DNA of 23,893 nucleotides from VRUE01 sp035548675. GTDB lineage: Bacteria; Actinomycetota; Thermoleophilia; Solirubrobacterales; 70-9. A program made the translations under genes and the position numbers. Location of the stretch: positions 1-23,893 of the forward strand of contig DASZSJ010000002.1 in assembly GCA_035548675.1 (NCBI GenBank), read 5' to 3'. The notes below the pieces were generated by a model that was not told where the DNA came from, did no database searches, and was given only the letters and a program-made list of their open reading frames with translations. Position 1 is the first letter of the stretch. Each line of letters begins with the position of its first letter. Shown here in pieces: positions 7,527 through 14,950 of the stretch.

Positions 7527-8494
7527 CAGCCCGCGCCCCGCCCCTGCTCCAGCTCGATCCGGGCCATCGCCGCGGCGCCGATCATGCCGGCGTCCGAGCC
7601 GAGCTCGGCCGCGACCACGGGGATCTGCTTCATCGGCGGCAGCGCCCGCGCGGCGAGCTCGCGCCGGGCCGGGTCGAGCAGCAGGTCGCCGGCGGCGATC
7701 ACCCCACCGCCGATGACGAAGACTTCCGGCTCGAAGATGTTGGCGAAGCTGGTCAGGGCGACGCCAAGGCGCGATCCGACCAGGTCGAAGACCCCGCGCG
7801 CGGTCGCATCGCCCGCCAGCGCCGCCTCGGTCACCGCCCTGCCGTCGACGGTCTCGCCGGCGGCGAGCATCGCGCCGAGCGCCGAGTCGGGCTCGCGTTC
7901 GGCGGCCGCGCGCGCTTCGCGGCCGAGCGCGGTACCGGAGGCGAAGGTCTCGACGCAGCCCCGCCCCGGGCAGTTGCCCTGGCAGGCCGGCCCGTCGATC
8001 TCGATCACCGTGTGGCCGAGCTCGGCGCCGGCGCCGGTGGCGCCGCGGTAGACCTCGCCGTTCAGGATCAGGCCGCCGCCGATGCCGGTGCCGATCGTCA
8101 GCATCACCGCGTTGCGGGCGCCCCTGGCGGCGCCGTAGAGGTGCTCGGCGAGGGCGGCGACGTTGGCGTCGTTGTCGACGAAGGCCGGCAGGCCGGTGCG
8201 CTCGCCGACGATCTCGCGGATCGGCAGGTCCTCCAGCGGCAGGTTGACGGCGGAGCGGGCGATGCCCCTGTCGTGGTCGACCGTGGCGGGGATGCCGAGG
8301 CCGACGGCGGCGACGCCCGGGCACTTGCCCCGCGCCTCCTCGACCTCGCCGATCAGCAGCTCGACCAGCTCGCCCTCGGTCTGCCCGGTCGAGGCCTCGC
8401 GGCTCTCCCAGAGCACCTTCGAGTCGGCGTCGAGGACACCGAGCAGCATCTTCGTGCCGCCCAGGTCCACGCCGATGATTTCCCCTGCACTCAT
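7526..8494 (-). CDS. ROK-family sugar kinase, glucokinase-like
   Basis: Predicted ATP-dependent sugar kinase of 322 residues, usual for the family. The N-terminal phosphate-binding motif is IIGVDLGGTKMLLGVLD (about residues 6-22); the catalytic region is PAFVDNDANVAALAE; the adenosine motif is LTIGTGIGGGLILNGEVYRG. The zinc-binding ROK signature follows as GAELGHTVIEI ... CQGNCPGRGCVETFASG, with three cysteines in C-x3-C-x4-C spacing, a slight variant of the common CxCGxxGC. The C-terminal VFVIGGGVIAAGD completes the fold. It is first in the group ROK-rsmI-methyltransferase-metG and diverges from the LCP gene. Substrate (glucose, N-acetylmannosamine or another) cannot be told from sequence alone; glucokinase is most likely. 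The ATG at 8494 has no strong Shine-Dalgarno. Confidence 0.9.
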   Translation of the reverse strand: MSAGEIIGVDLGGTKMLLGVLDADSKVLWESREASTGQTEGELVELLIGEVEEARGKCPGVAAVGLGIPATVDHDRGIARSAVNLPLEDLPIREIVGERTGLPAFVDNDANVAALAEHLYGAARGARNAVMLTIGTGIGGGLILNGEVYRGATGAGAELGHTVIEIDGPACQGNCPGRGCVETFASGTALGREARAAAEREPDSALGAMLAAGETVDGRAVTEAALAGDATARGVFDLVGSRLGVALTSFANIFEPEVFVIGGGVIAAGDLLLDPARRELAARALPPMKQIPVVAAELGSDAGMIGAAAMARIELEQGRGAG

Positions 8495-8558
8495 GCGGGA
8501 AAACGGTTCGGCTGACGACGGGCGACCGCGGGCATCGGCATAGTTTCCGCAGTCTTTC
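8495..8558. promoter_or_regulatory. 64-bp divergent promoter region (ROK kinase / LCP gene)
   Basis: The starts of the ROK kinase (minus) and the LCP gene (plus) are only 64 bp apart, so both promoters must lie here or inside the genes. TAGTTT at 8541-8546 could be a plus-strand -10 element giving a very short leader. No convincing -35 or operator is visible. Confidence 0.35.
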
Positions 8559-9794
8559 ATGGCCGACAATGGCGAGCAGCAGCCCTCCGGGCCGCCCGAG
8601 TACAAGGTCTACCGGTCCCGGCGAGGCCTGGTGCCACGGCTGCGGTCCCCCGACCTCTCCGGCCTGCGAGAGCGGACCCCGCGCGCGCCGAAATGGTGGC
8701 GACGGAACAAGGGGTCCGAGCCGGAGCTGCCGGGCGAGCCGCGGCCGCGGCGTCGCTGGAGCGCCAGGCGCGTGCTCAAGTGGGTCGGAGTCGCGGCCCT
8801 GGGCTGGATCCTGCTCAGCTTCCTCGCCTTCGCCGTCTCGGCGCAGTTGCAGTCGTTCAAGCTCTCCGGCGAAGCGAAGGACGCACTGCACGGCAACCCC
8901 TTCCTGCTGCCCAGCGCCCAGACGATCCTCGTGCTCGGCACCGACGCGCGCCCGCCCGACACCAAGGAGCCCGGCGCCCCCCACTCGCAGAAGTGCTTCG
9001 AACAGCAGTCCCGTGGCGACGCTCCGCACGACGGCTGCGAAGCCGGTGAATACCGGGCCGACACCCTGATGCTGATCCGCGCCGGCGGCGGCGCCTTCCG
9101 CAAGCTCTCGATCCCGCGCGACAGCTATGCCGAAATCCCCGGCCAGAGCCCGCAGAAAATCAACGCCGCCTTCGCCTTCGGCGGCGCCAGGGCCCAGATC
9201 GAAGCGGTCGAAGGCTTTCTCGACATCGAGGTCGACCACGTCGCGATCATCGACTTCACCGGCTTCGAAGACCTGATCGACGCCGTCGGCGGGGTCAAGG
9301 TCGACGTCCCCCACAAGCTCTGCGCCGACATCTCCGGCGGCGCCGGCGGCGGCCAGGGCGGCGTCACCCTGCGCCTGCACAGGGGCGAGAACACGCTCAA
9401 CGGCGAAAAGGCGCTCGCCTACGCTCGCGTGCGCGAGCCGAGCGAATGTCCCGGCCCCGGCAAGAGCGCCTTCTCGCTCGGCTACAGCGACTTCGACCGC
9501 GCCCAGGCCCAGCAGCGGGTGATCAACGGGATCAAGGACCGTCTCACCGATCCCCTGCGCATCCCCTACAACTTCATCCACGGCCCGATCATCGGCTGGG
9601 ACGCGCCGAAAGCCTTCGTCAGCGACATGGGCTTCTTCACCATGCCGCAGCTCGTCCTCTCCGCCGCCTTCGGCGGCAACGGCGACACCGACGTGCTCTG
9701 CGCCAAGGGCGAATGCAGCGAAGGCCCGGGGGGCAGCCAGGAAGTCCCCGAGTCGGCGCGCCGCCGCGCCGTCCATCGGCTGCTCAAGGGCTGA
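8559..9794 (+). CDS. LytR-CpsA-Psr (LCP) family cell-wall glycopolymer ligase
   Basis: Membrane-anchored LCP protein of 411 residues, predicted to transfer lipid-linked glycopolymers to peptidoglycan outside the cell. A basic, proline-rich cytoplasmic N-terminus (residues 1-75) precedes one membrane segment (VLKWVGVAALGWILLSFLAF). The LCP core then shows ILVLGTDARP, YRADTLMLIRA (the Arg-x-Asp pair binds the pyrophosphate), LSIPRDSYAEIPG, KINAAFAFGG, VDHVAIIDFTGFEDLIDAVGGVKVDVP, ALAYARVREP and DFDRAQAQQRVI. A roughly 30-residue insert with two cysteines (CFEQQSRGDAPHDGC) lies between the first two core motifs, and two more cysteines near the C-terminus (VLCAKGEC) could form a disulfide. It ends 12 nt before a strong inverted repeat. 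Confidence 0.92.
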   Translation: MADNGEQQPSGPPEYKVYRSRRGLVPRLRSPDLSGLRERTPRAPKWWRRNKGSEPELPGEPRPRRRWSARRVLKWVGVAALGWILLSFLAFAVSAQLQSFKLSGEAKDALHGNPFLLPSAQTILVLGTDARPPDTKEPGAPHSQKCFEQQSRGDAPHDGCEAGEYRADTLMLIRAGGGAFRKLSIPRDSYAEIPGQSPQKINAAFAFGGARAQIEAVEGFLDIEVDHVAIIDFTGFEDLIDAVGGVKVDVPHKLCADISGGAGGGQGGVTLRLHRGENTLNGEKALAYARVREPSECPGPGKSAFSLGYSDFDRAQAQQRVINGIKDRLTDPLRIPYNFIHGPIIGWDAPKAFVSDMGFFTMPQLVLSAAFGGNGDTDVLCAKGECSEGPGGSQEVPESARRRAVHRLLKG

Positions 9795-9806
9795 GGACTC
9801 GCCCAG

Positions 9807-9842
9807 CCGATATTGACCCCACTAGAGCGGGGTCAATATCGG
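9807..9842. terminator. Perfect 14-bp inverted repeat, probable bidirectional terminator
   Basis: CCGATATTGACCCC (9807-9820) and GGGGTCAATATCGG (9829-9842) are perfect reverse complements around the 8-nt loop ACTAGAGC. It lies between the converging LCP and FmdB genes, 12 nt past one stop and 36 nt past the other. There is no T-tract, so factor-independent termination is likely but not certain. Confidence 0.6.
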
Positions 9843-9878
9843 ATGCGCTCCGGCGAGGGCAACGACGCGCAACGTCGA

Positions 9879-10190
9879 TCAGTCGCTGGTCGTCGAGGCC
9901 TTGGACTTCGAGTCGCTGGAGGACTTCGAGCCGCCGGAGCTCGAGCTCGACTCGCCGCCGCTCTTCGACTCGCTCGAAGAGTCGGAGCCGCCGTTGACCG
10001 CGGCGCCCTTCTTCTTCTTGCCGTAGTCGGTGTTGTAGAAGCCGGAGCCCTTGAAGTGGACCGCAACGGGGTGCAGGACGCGTTCAGCCGGGGCGCCGCA
10101 CTCCTGGCACTCGGTCAGCGGCTCGTCGCTCATCTTCTGAATCACGTCGAAGACGTGCCCGTTCTCGCACTTGTACTCGTAGATAGGCAT
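9879..10190 (-). CDS. FmdB-family zinc-ribbon protein with Ser/Lys-rich tail
   Basis: Small 103-residue protein of the FmdB/CxxC putative regulatory family, whose role is poorly defined. The N-terminal zinc ribbon is MPIYEYKCENGHVFDV (Cys8 and nearby His12) followed by TECQECGAPAERVL, giving the usual metal pairs. The family motif FKGSGFYNTDYGKKK is intact. After about residue 68 the protein becomes a low-complexity tail of Ser, Gly, Lys, Asp and Glu (for example ESSSSSGGSKSSSDSKSK), probably disordered. It diverges from glyS with 105 bp between starts. The ATG at 10190 is the only start that includes the ribbon. Confidence 0.88.
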   Translation of the reverse strand: MPIYEYKCENGHVFDVIQKMSDEPLTECQECGAPAERVLHPVAVHFKGSGFYNTDYGKKKKGAAVNGGSDSSSESKSGGESSSSSGGSKSSSDSKSKASTTSD

Positions 10191-10198
10191 GGCTGTGA

Positions 10199-10249
10199 GC
10201 CTACGCGGAAGGAGCGTCCAGATCTGATTCCCGCGACTGAAGCGTAGGC
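10199..10249. repeat. 8-bp inverted repeat in the fmdB-like/glyS divergent region
   Basis: GCCTACGC (10199-10206) is complementary to GCGTAGGC (10242-10249), 35 nt apart, inside the 105-bp gap between the divergent FmdB-like and glyS starts. The surrounding sequence should hold both promoters; GATTATC at about 10268 is the nearest -10-like hexamer for glyS. No T-box signature is visible. Confidence 0.35.
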
Positions 10250-10295
10250 GAAGTCCAGACGCGCCGGGATTATCGCAGCCGCTACGGTTCCGGCC

Positions 10296-11687
10296 ATGCC
10301 GGCAGCCGAGCAGGGAGCGCCCCCAACCGACGTCTCGATGGAGGAGATCGTCGCCCTCTGCAAGCGTCGCGGCTTCGTCTTCCCTTCCTCGGAGATCTAC
10401 GGCGGCCTCGGCTCGACCTACGACTACGGCCACTACGGCGTGCTGCTGAAGAACAACGTCAAGGCCGAGTGGTGGCGGGCCATGCTTGCAGAGCGCGACG
10501 ACATCGTCGCGCTTGACTCAGCGATCCTCCAGCACCCGCGGGTCTGGGAGGCCTCCGGCCATCTGGAGGGCTTCACCGATCCGCTCGTCCAGTGCCTCGG
10601 CAAGTGCAAGAAGCGCTGGCGCGAGGACCACCTGCGCGAGGCGGTCGAAGCCGAAGGCGGCGACCCGAGCGCCGAGCTGCGCTGTCCCGAGTGCGGCGGC
10701 GAGCTGTCGGAGCCGCGCCAGTTCAACCTGATGTTCGAGACCCACATCGGCCCGGTCGCGGGCGAGGGCTCGGAGGTCTACCTGCGGCCGGAGACCGCCC
10801 AGGGCATCTTCATCAACTTCAAGAACGTGATGGCCTTCGCCCGCAAGAAGCCGCCCTTCGGCATCGCCCAGATCGGCAAGTCCTTCCGCAACGAGATCAC
10901 CCCCGGCAACTTCATCTTCCGCACCCGCGAGTTCGAGCAGATGGAGATGGAGTTCTTCGTGCCGCCGGCCGAGGCCGAGCGCTGGTACCGCGAGTGGATC
11001 GAGCTGCGTGAGCGCTGGTACACCGAGCTCGGCATCCGCCCCGACTTCCTCCGCGTCCGCCCCCACGACGCCGACGAGCTCTCCCACTACTCGTCCGGCA
11101 CCAGCGACGTCGAGTACCTCTTCCCGATCGGCTGGTCGGAGCTGGAGGGGATCGCCAACCGCGGCAACTTCGACCTCACCCAGCACGCCAAGTTCAGCGG
11201 CGAGAAGCTCGAGTACTTCGACCAGCAGACCAAAGACCGCTACGTCCCCCACGTGATCGAGCCCGCCGCCGGCGCCGATCGCGCCACGCTCGCCTTCCTC
11301 GTCGACGCCTACGAGGTCGAGGAGGTCGAGGGCCGCCAGCGCACCGTGCTGCGCCTCCACCCCCGCCTCGCCCCGGTCAAGGCCGCCGTCCTCCCCCTCG
11401 TCTCCAAGGACGGCCTGCCCGAGAAGGCCCGCCCGATCTTCGAAGAGCTGCGCACCCGCGTGCCGGCCGAGTTCGACGAGGGCGGCTCGATCGGCAAGCG
11501 CTACCGCCGCCAGGACGAGATCGGCACCCCCTGGGGCATCACCGTCGACCACCAGACCCTGGAGGACGACACCGTCACCCTCCGCGACCGCGACTCCCTC
11601 GAGCAGACCCGGGTCCCGATCGCCGGCCTCGCCGAGGACCTCGCCGCCCGCCTCACCCAGCCCTGGCGCACGCCAAAGCTTGGCTGA
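10296..11687 (+). CDS. glyS: Glycyl-tRNA synthetase (alpha2 type)
   Basis: Class II homodimeric synthetase charging tRNA-Gly; 463 residues, usual for the single-chain bacterial/archaeal/eukaryotic-like form. The family N-terminus EEIVALCKRRGFVFPSSEIYGG leads to GSTYDYGHYGVLLKNNVK. A zinc-type insert (CLGKCKKRW ... CPECGGELSEPRQFNLMF) carries four cysteines. Motif 2 is GKSFRNEITPGNFIFRTREFEQMEME, preceded by YLRPETAQGIFINF. Motif 3 is at the segment DRATLAFLVDAYEVEE, and the C-terminal anticodon domain contains RLHPRLAPVKAAVLPLV ... GKRYRRQDEIGTPWGITVD. The ATG at 10296 gives 14 residues before the second Met; either start leaves the core intact. It is probably transcribed alone. Confidence 0.97.
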   Translation: MPAAEQGAPPTDVSMEEIVALCKRRGFVFPSSEIYGGLGSTYDYGHYGVLLKNNVKAEWWRAMLAERDDIVALDSAILQHPRVWEASGHLEGFTDPLVQCLGKCKKRWREDHLREAVEAEGGDPSAELRCPECGGELSEPRQFNLMFETHIGPVAGEGSEVYLRPETAQGIFINFKNVMAFARKKPPFGIAQIGKSFRNEITPGNFIFRTREFEQMEMEFFVPPAEAERWYREWIELRERWYTELGIRPDFLRVRPHDADELSHYSSGTSDVEYLFPIGWSELEGIANRGNFDLTQHAKFSGEKLEYFDQQTKDRYVPHVIEPAAGADRATLAFLVDAYEVEEVEGRQRTVLRLHPRLAPVKAAVLPLVSKDGLPEKARPIFEELRTRVPAEFDEGGSIGKRYRRQDEIGTPWGITVDHQTLEDDTVTLRDRDSLEQTRVPIAGLAEDLAARLTQPWRTPKLG

Positions 11688-11845
11688 GCGGGCAGCGCCT
11701 ACGCCTCGATGTCGATCTCGTCATGCAGGTTTGGGGCTGGGCGTGTGGCTTGGTGCGCCAGGGGCCGGCGTGTACCCGCTTGCGCTCGATGATCGCCGAC
11801 GGACCAAGGCGTGGGTGTCGGCCACCTCCGCGACGCGCGGCCGCC

Positions 11846-12220
11846 CTACGAGGCGCTCCGCACGAGGCCGATCAGGTGGCCTTCGGGGTCCTTGAACTGA
11901 CCCAGCTCAGGCCCGCCGGGGATTTGCTCGGGCCCCATCACACGGCTGCCACCGAGGCTCTCTGCCCGCTGCAGCGCCTCCCCGACATCGGGCACCTCGA
12001 CGTAGAAGGTCGCGTAACCCTCGCTGCCTTCCGGGCCGGTCCAGCCAACGCCGCCGCCGATCCCGGCGCCTTCCGCGTTGACGTTCCCCTCACGCGCGAC
12101 CATCCCGTACCGCATCGGGTTGTCGGCGTCGATCTCCCAACCGAACAGATCGGCGAAGAAGCCACGCAACCTCTCGTCGTCCTTGCCGACCACCTCGAAG
12201 TGGACCACCGGCCGTCCCAT
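11846..12220 (-). CDS. VOC (glyoxalase/bleomycin-resistance fold) family protein
   Basis: 124-residue single VOC domain made of two beta-alpha-beta-beta-beta halves. The first half is PVVHFEVVGKDDERLRGFFADLFGWEID, and the second is YATFYVEVPDVGEALQRAESLGG ... GQFKDPEGHLIGLV. His6 and a Glu in the second half are candidate metal ligands. This subgroup resembles predicted lactoylglutathione-lyase-like enzymes, but the substrate is unknown. I chose the ATG at 12220 because a GAGAGGGGGAAA stretch sits just upstream as a Shine-Dalgarno; the 35-residue upstream extension of the open frame has no family similarity. It converges with glyS, and the 158 bp between them holds no other gene that I can see. 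Confidence 0.85.
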   Translation of the reverse strand: MGRPVVHFEVVGKDDERLRGFFADLFGWEIDADNPMRYGMVAREGNVNAEGAGIGGGVGWTGPEGSEGYATFYVEVPDVGEALQRAESLGGSRVMGPEQIPGGPELGQFKDPEGHLIGLVRSAS

Positions 12221-12296
12221 CGCTTTCCCCCTCTCCGCGCCGACCGCCCGGCGCTCGAGCTTGCAGGTCAGTTGGGTTGTACCCGATGGGAAGGCA

Positions 12297-12337
12297 AGAA
12301 CGCTGGGCCCTGAGGCCGTGCGCACAGACAGCGTTCT
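12297..12337. repeat. 9-bp perfect inverted repeat upstream of the AAA ATPase gene
   Basis: AGAACGCTG (12297-12305) and CAGCGTTCT (12329-12337) are perfect reverse complements 23 nt apart. They end four bases before the TTTACTCA box cluster. It may be a second regulator site or part of a hairpin separating this gene from the divergent VOC gene. Confidence 0.5.
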
Positions 12338-12341
12338 CCCA

Positions 12342-12372
12342 TTTACTCAGTCTATTGAGTAAATTTACTCAA
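12342..12372. promoter_or_regulatory. Triple TTTACTCA/TGAGTAAA operator-like cluster abutting the start codon
   Basis: The 8-mer TTTACTCA occurs at 12342-12349 and 12364-12371, with its exact reverse complement TGAGTAAA between them at 12356-12363. The second and third boxes form an 18-bp perfect palindrome (TTGAGTAAATTTACTCAA, 12355-12372). The palindrome ends one base before the ATG of the ATPase gene and occupies the place of a Shine-Dalgarno. This suggests a leaderless transcript whose promoter is embedded in, or blocked by, an operator. Confidence 0.7.
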
Positions 12373-12373
12373 T

Positions 12374-13573
12374 ATGGAAAGCAATCCGCCTCAATATCGG
12401 CGGCAGGTCTTCGCCGACCTGGTATCCCGCCTCGGCGAAGAGACAGAGCGGATCCAGGTCGTGAGCGGGCCACGCCAGGTCGGCAAGACGACCGCCGTGC
12501 AGCAGGCGCTGGAGGCGCTCGACCCGCCGAGCCACTACGCCAGTGCCGACGACCCGACCCTACGAGACGCGGCCTGGTTGGAGGCGCAGTGGGAGGAGGG
12601 CCGGCGGCTAGCGCGGGGACGCCGGGACGGGGCGATCCTGGCGATCGACGAGATCCAGAAGGTCGGCAACTGGGCCGAGACGGTGAAGCGGCTCTGGGAC
12701 GAGGATCGCCGCGGCGACAGGACGCTCCGGGTCGTCCTGCTCGGCTCCGCCGCCCTGCTCGTCCAGCACGACCTGAGCGAGAGCCTCGCCGGGCGCTTCG
12801 AGCTGATCCGCGCCCCGCACTGGTCGTACGGGGAGATGCACGACGCCTTCGGCCTCAGCCTCGAGGAGTTCGTCTTCTTCGGCGGGTATCCCGGCGCTGC
12901 CGAGCTGATCGAGGACGAACCGCGCTGGGCGGCCTACCTGCTCGACTCGATCGTCGAGACGACGATCGCTCGCGACCTGCTCCTTCTCACCCGCGTCGAC
13001 AAGCCCGCCCTACTGCGCAGCCTCTTCCGGCTCGCCTGCGATTACTCGGGGCAGATCGTCTCCTACCAGAAGCTGACCGGGCAGTTGCAGGATGCCGGCA
13101 ACACAACGACGATCGCGCACTACCTCGATCTGCTGGCCGGCGCGGGCCTGGCGGTCGGCCTGGAAAAATACTCGCCCGGCAAGGTCCGCCAGCGCCGCTC
13201 CACCCCGAAGCTGCTGGCCCTCGACACTGCCCTCGTCTCGGCGACGGCAGGGCACACGTTCGCTGAGGCCCGCGCCGACACCCAGCACTGGGGCCGACTG
13301 GTCGAGACCGCGGTCGGCGCGCACCTGATCTCCACCCGCGACCCCCGCGCCGAGCTCCTCTACTGGCGCGACCGTGGCAGAGAGGTCGACTTCGTGGTCG
13401 AGCGCGGCAAGCAGCTCATCGCAATCGAGGTGAAGAGCGGCCGCCGCCGCGATGGTCTGCCCGGCATGGCCGCCTTCGAGAAGGAACACGGCCCCGCCCG
13501 CAAGCTCCTGGTGGGCGGCGACGGGACGCCGTTGGGCAATTTTCTCGCTGACCCTGCAGACAAAAGCATTTGA
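12374..13573 (+). CDS. AAA ATPase, AAA_14/DUF4143 type
   Basis: 399-residue P-loop ATPase of a widespread, frequently transferred family with no settled function. The Walker A motif is GPRQVGKTT (residues 32-40), Walker B is ILAIDEIQK (Asp92, Glu93), and the sensor strand is RVVLLGSAALL. The DUF4143 half starts near residue 190 (AAYLLDSIVETTIARDLLLLTRVD) and includes the helical LTGQLQDAGNTTTIAHYLDLLAGAGL. The C-terminus has the PD-(D/E)xK-like pattern REVDFVVE ... LIAIEVKSG (Asp339, Glu352, Lys354), seen in nuclease-fold proteins, though activity is unproven. There is no Shine-Dalgarno, only the TTTACTCA palindrome directly before the ATG. It lies 215 bp upstream of the cas operon but probably has its own control. 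Confidence 0.88.
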   Translation: MESNPPQYRRQVFADLVSRLGEETERIQVVSGPRQVGKTTAVQQALEALDPPSHYASADDPTLRDAAWLEAQWEEGRRLARGRRDGAILAIDEIQKVGNWAETVKRLWDEDRRGDRTLRVVLLGSAALLVQHDLSESLAGRFELIRAPHWSYGEMHDAFGLSLEEFVFFGGYPGAAELIEDEPRWAAYLLDSIVETTIARDLLLLTRVDKPALLRSLFRLACDYSGQIVSYQKLTGQLQDAGNTTTIAHYLDLLAGAGLAVGLEKYSPGKVRQRRSTPKLLALDTALVSATAGHTFAEARADTQHWGRLVETAVGAHLISTRDPRAELLYWRDRGREVDFVVERGKQLIAIEVKSGRRRDGLPGMAAFEKEHGPARKLLVGGDGTPLGNFLADPADKSI

Positions 13574-13788
13574 TCGCCCTCTTAGCTGCGCTGGTCAGCC
13601 AGCTTGGCAGCAAGACCGATCAGGGCGAGCAGTACCGATGCTGTGGGAGCCTCGTAGAAGCGAAGTCGGTTCTCACTTTTTGGCTTGAAAGTCAGCAACT
13701 TCCGGGATTCCCCGGCCTCATTTACAAACGATCGGATCACTAGGTTTCCCCTAATCACTGTTCTCGCAGGAGCCGAAAGGAGCACGCA
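13574..13788 (+). promoter_or_regulatory. Intergenic region carrying the cas operon promoter
   Basis: This 215-bp gap between the ATPase and csb1 contains the only room for the cas operon promoter. A weak hairpin (GCTGC 13585-13589 with GCAGC 13607-13611, enclosing CTGG/CCAG) may end the ATPase transcript. CCGGG/CCCGG around ATTC (13702-13715) is a second small hairpin. TTTACA at 13721 and TAGGTT at 13741 resemble -35 and -10 elements, but the spacing is only 14 bp, so I do not claim them. AAAGGAG (13776-13782) is a good ribosome binding site six bases before the TTG start of csb1. Confidence 0.5.
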
Positions 13789-14937
13789 TTGACCGTCGAC
13801 CTGATGTCTGCGCTGCGGGAGGGGGTTGCCAGCGAGCCGTCGGCGGCGCGGCCGGCTGGCATCGAGATCAGGCAGGACCTCGAGCCGGCCGGCGGACTGC
13901 CCGTGCAACCGCCCTCCTACGAAGGCCGGCTCGAGATCCACAAGCGTCACATCGACGGCGATGAGCACTTAACGGTCGAGCTCGACTCGGTGGGCTCTGC
14001 CGCCAACCGGATCGAGGAGGTGCTGCTCGACCTGCACCGGGCGGGGCAATACCCGCTACCGGTCTCGGACACGACAGTGCCGCTCCCAGACGGCGACCCG
14101 GTCACGATCACGACGCTGGAGGCGCCCCATCGCCTCTTCGACGCTTGGCTGCGGCTCTCGGCCAGCGAGGACGGCGACGGCAGCTTCGAGACGAGCGAGC
14201 GCGGGCAGGAGTTGACCCGGGCTCACCTCGGAGCGCTCGACCCGATCCTCGAGACCTCCAGCCACGACCTCCTGTTCGGCGCCTGGGACTCTCACCGCAA
14301 AGGGCCGCACGGCCAGCTGCGCATCGCCCGCGCCCTGACCAGCAGCCTGATCGGGCTCGACCCGGTCGAGCAAGCCCAGTTCGCCGCCCGCCGTGACCCG
14401 CTCAACCTCGGCGACGGCAGCGAGTCCAAGGGCGACAAACAGGCGAAACGGCTCTCCGAGCAGGGACTGAGCTCGATCCCCCCGCAGCGGCGCATCCCCT
14501 ACGAGGAGAACGAGAAAGGCGAGGCGAGGCGGTTCGGCGGCCGCGTGGCCGACCACCGCGGCGGCGTCTCGATCACCTCCGCCCGTTACCTCGGCTATCT
14601 CTCCTTCCCGGCGCTGCGTCGGCTCGGCTTCACCCGTTATGACGCGGTCGAGGTGCGCGTCCTGCTCGCCACGCTCGCCCTCTACGCCGTCGCGCTGCGC
14701 TGCGCCGCCGGCTGGGACCTGCGCTCCCGCTGCACGCTCCTCGCCACCGGGCCCCTGGCCCTCAGCCTGGTCGCGGCCGACGGGACCCGTGAGTCGATCG
14801 AGCTCGACCTCGACGGCCTCCGCAAGCTCTTCGAGGAGCAGGTGGCCGCAGTCGAGCTCGAGGATCGCAGCGTTCACCTCGAGGCGGGCGCCGCGCTGGA
14901 GAAACTGGTCGCCGCCAACATGACCGCCGCCGCCTGA
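13789..14937 (+). CDS. csb1: Type I-G CRISPR backbone protein Csb1 (Cas7g)
   Basis: RAMP-fold Cas7 homologue of 382 residues that should polymerise along the crRNA spacer to form the backbone of the type I-G surveillance complex. The Csb1 signature LDSVGSAANRIEEVLL is at residues 65-80, followed by LEAPHRLFDAW and ETSSHDLLFGAWDSHRKGPHG. RRFGGRVADHRGGVSITSARYLGYLSFPALRRLGF is the conserved second half. The start is a TTG at 13789, chosen because AAAGGAG sits six bases upstream; the ATG five codons later lacks such a site. First gene of the cas operon; csb2 follows after 13 nt. Confidence 0.93.
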   Translation: MTVDLMSALREGVASEPSAARPAGIEIRQDLEPAGGLPVQPPSYEGRLEIHKRHIDGDEHLTVELDSVGSAANRIEEVLLDLHRAGQYPLPVSDTTVPLPDGDPVTITTLEAPHRLFDAWLRLSASEDGDGSFETSERGQELTRAHLGALDPILETSSHDLLFGAWDSHRKGPHGQLRIARALTSSLIGLDPVEQAQFAARRDPLNLGDGSESKGDKQAKRLSEQGLSSIPPQRRIPYEENEKGEARRFGGRVADHRGGVSITSARYLGYLSFPALRRLGFTRYDAVEVRVLLATLALYAVALRCAAGWDLRSRCTLLATGPLALSLVAADGTRESIELDLDGLRKLFEEQVAAVELEDRSVHLEAGAALEKLVAANMTAAA

Positions 14938-14950
14938 CCTGACGCGCGGC

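Noticed and set aside
7527..9776. Upstream extension of the rsmI frame to more than 1000 codons
   Set aside because: The added part is an out-of-frame reading of the ROK kinase and an antisense reading of the LCP gene; RsmI starts at the TGATG overlap at 7526.
10191..10295. T-box leader before glyS
   Set aside because: The region is too short and lacks the T-box core sequence and specifier stem.
10518..11552. 344-codon minus-strand frame inside glyS
   Set aside because: Leu/Gly/Glu/Asp-rich shadow with no motif; glyS is unmistakable on the other strand.
13582..13968. 128-codon minus-strand frame across the csb1 promoter
   Set aside because: Overlaps the start of csb1 antisense, has no recognisable domain and no ribosome site; treated as chance.
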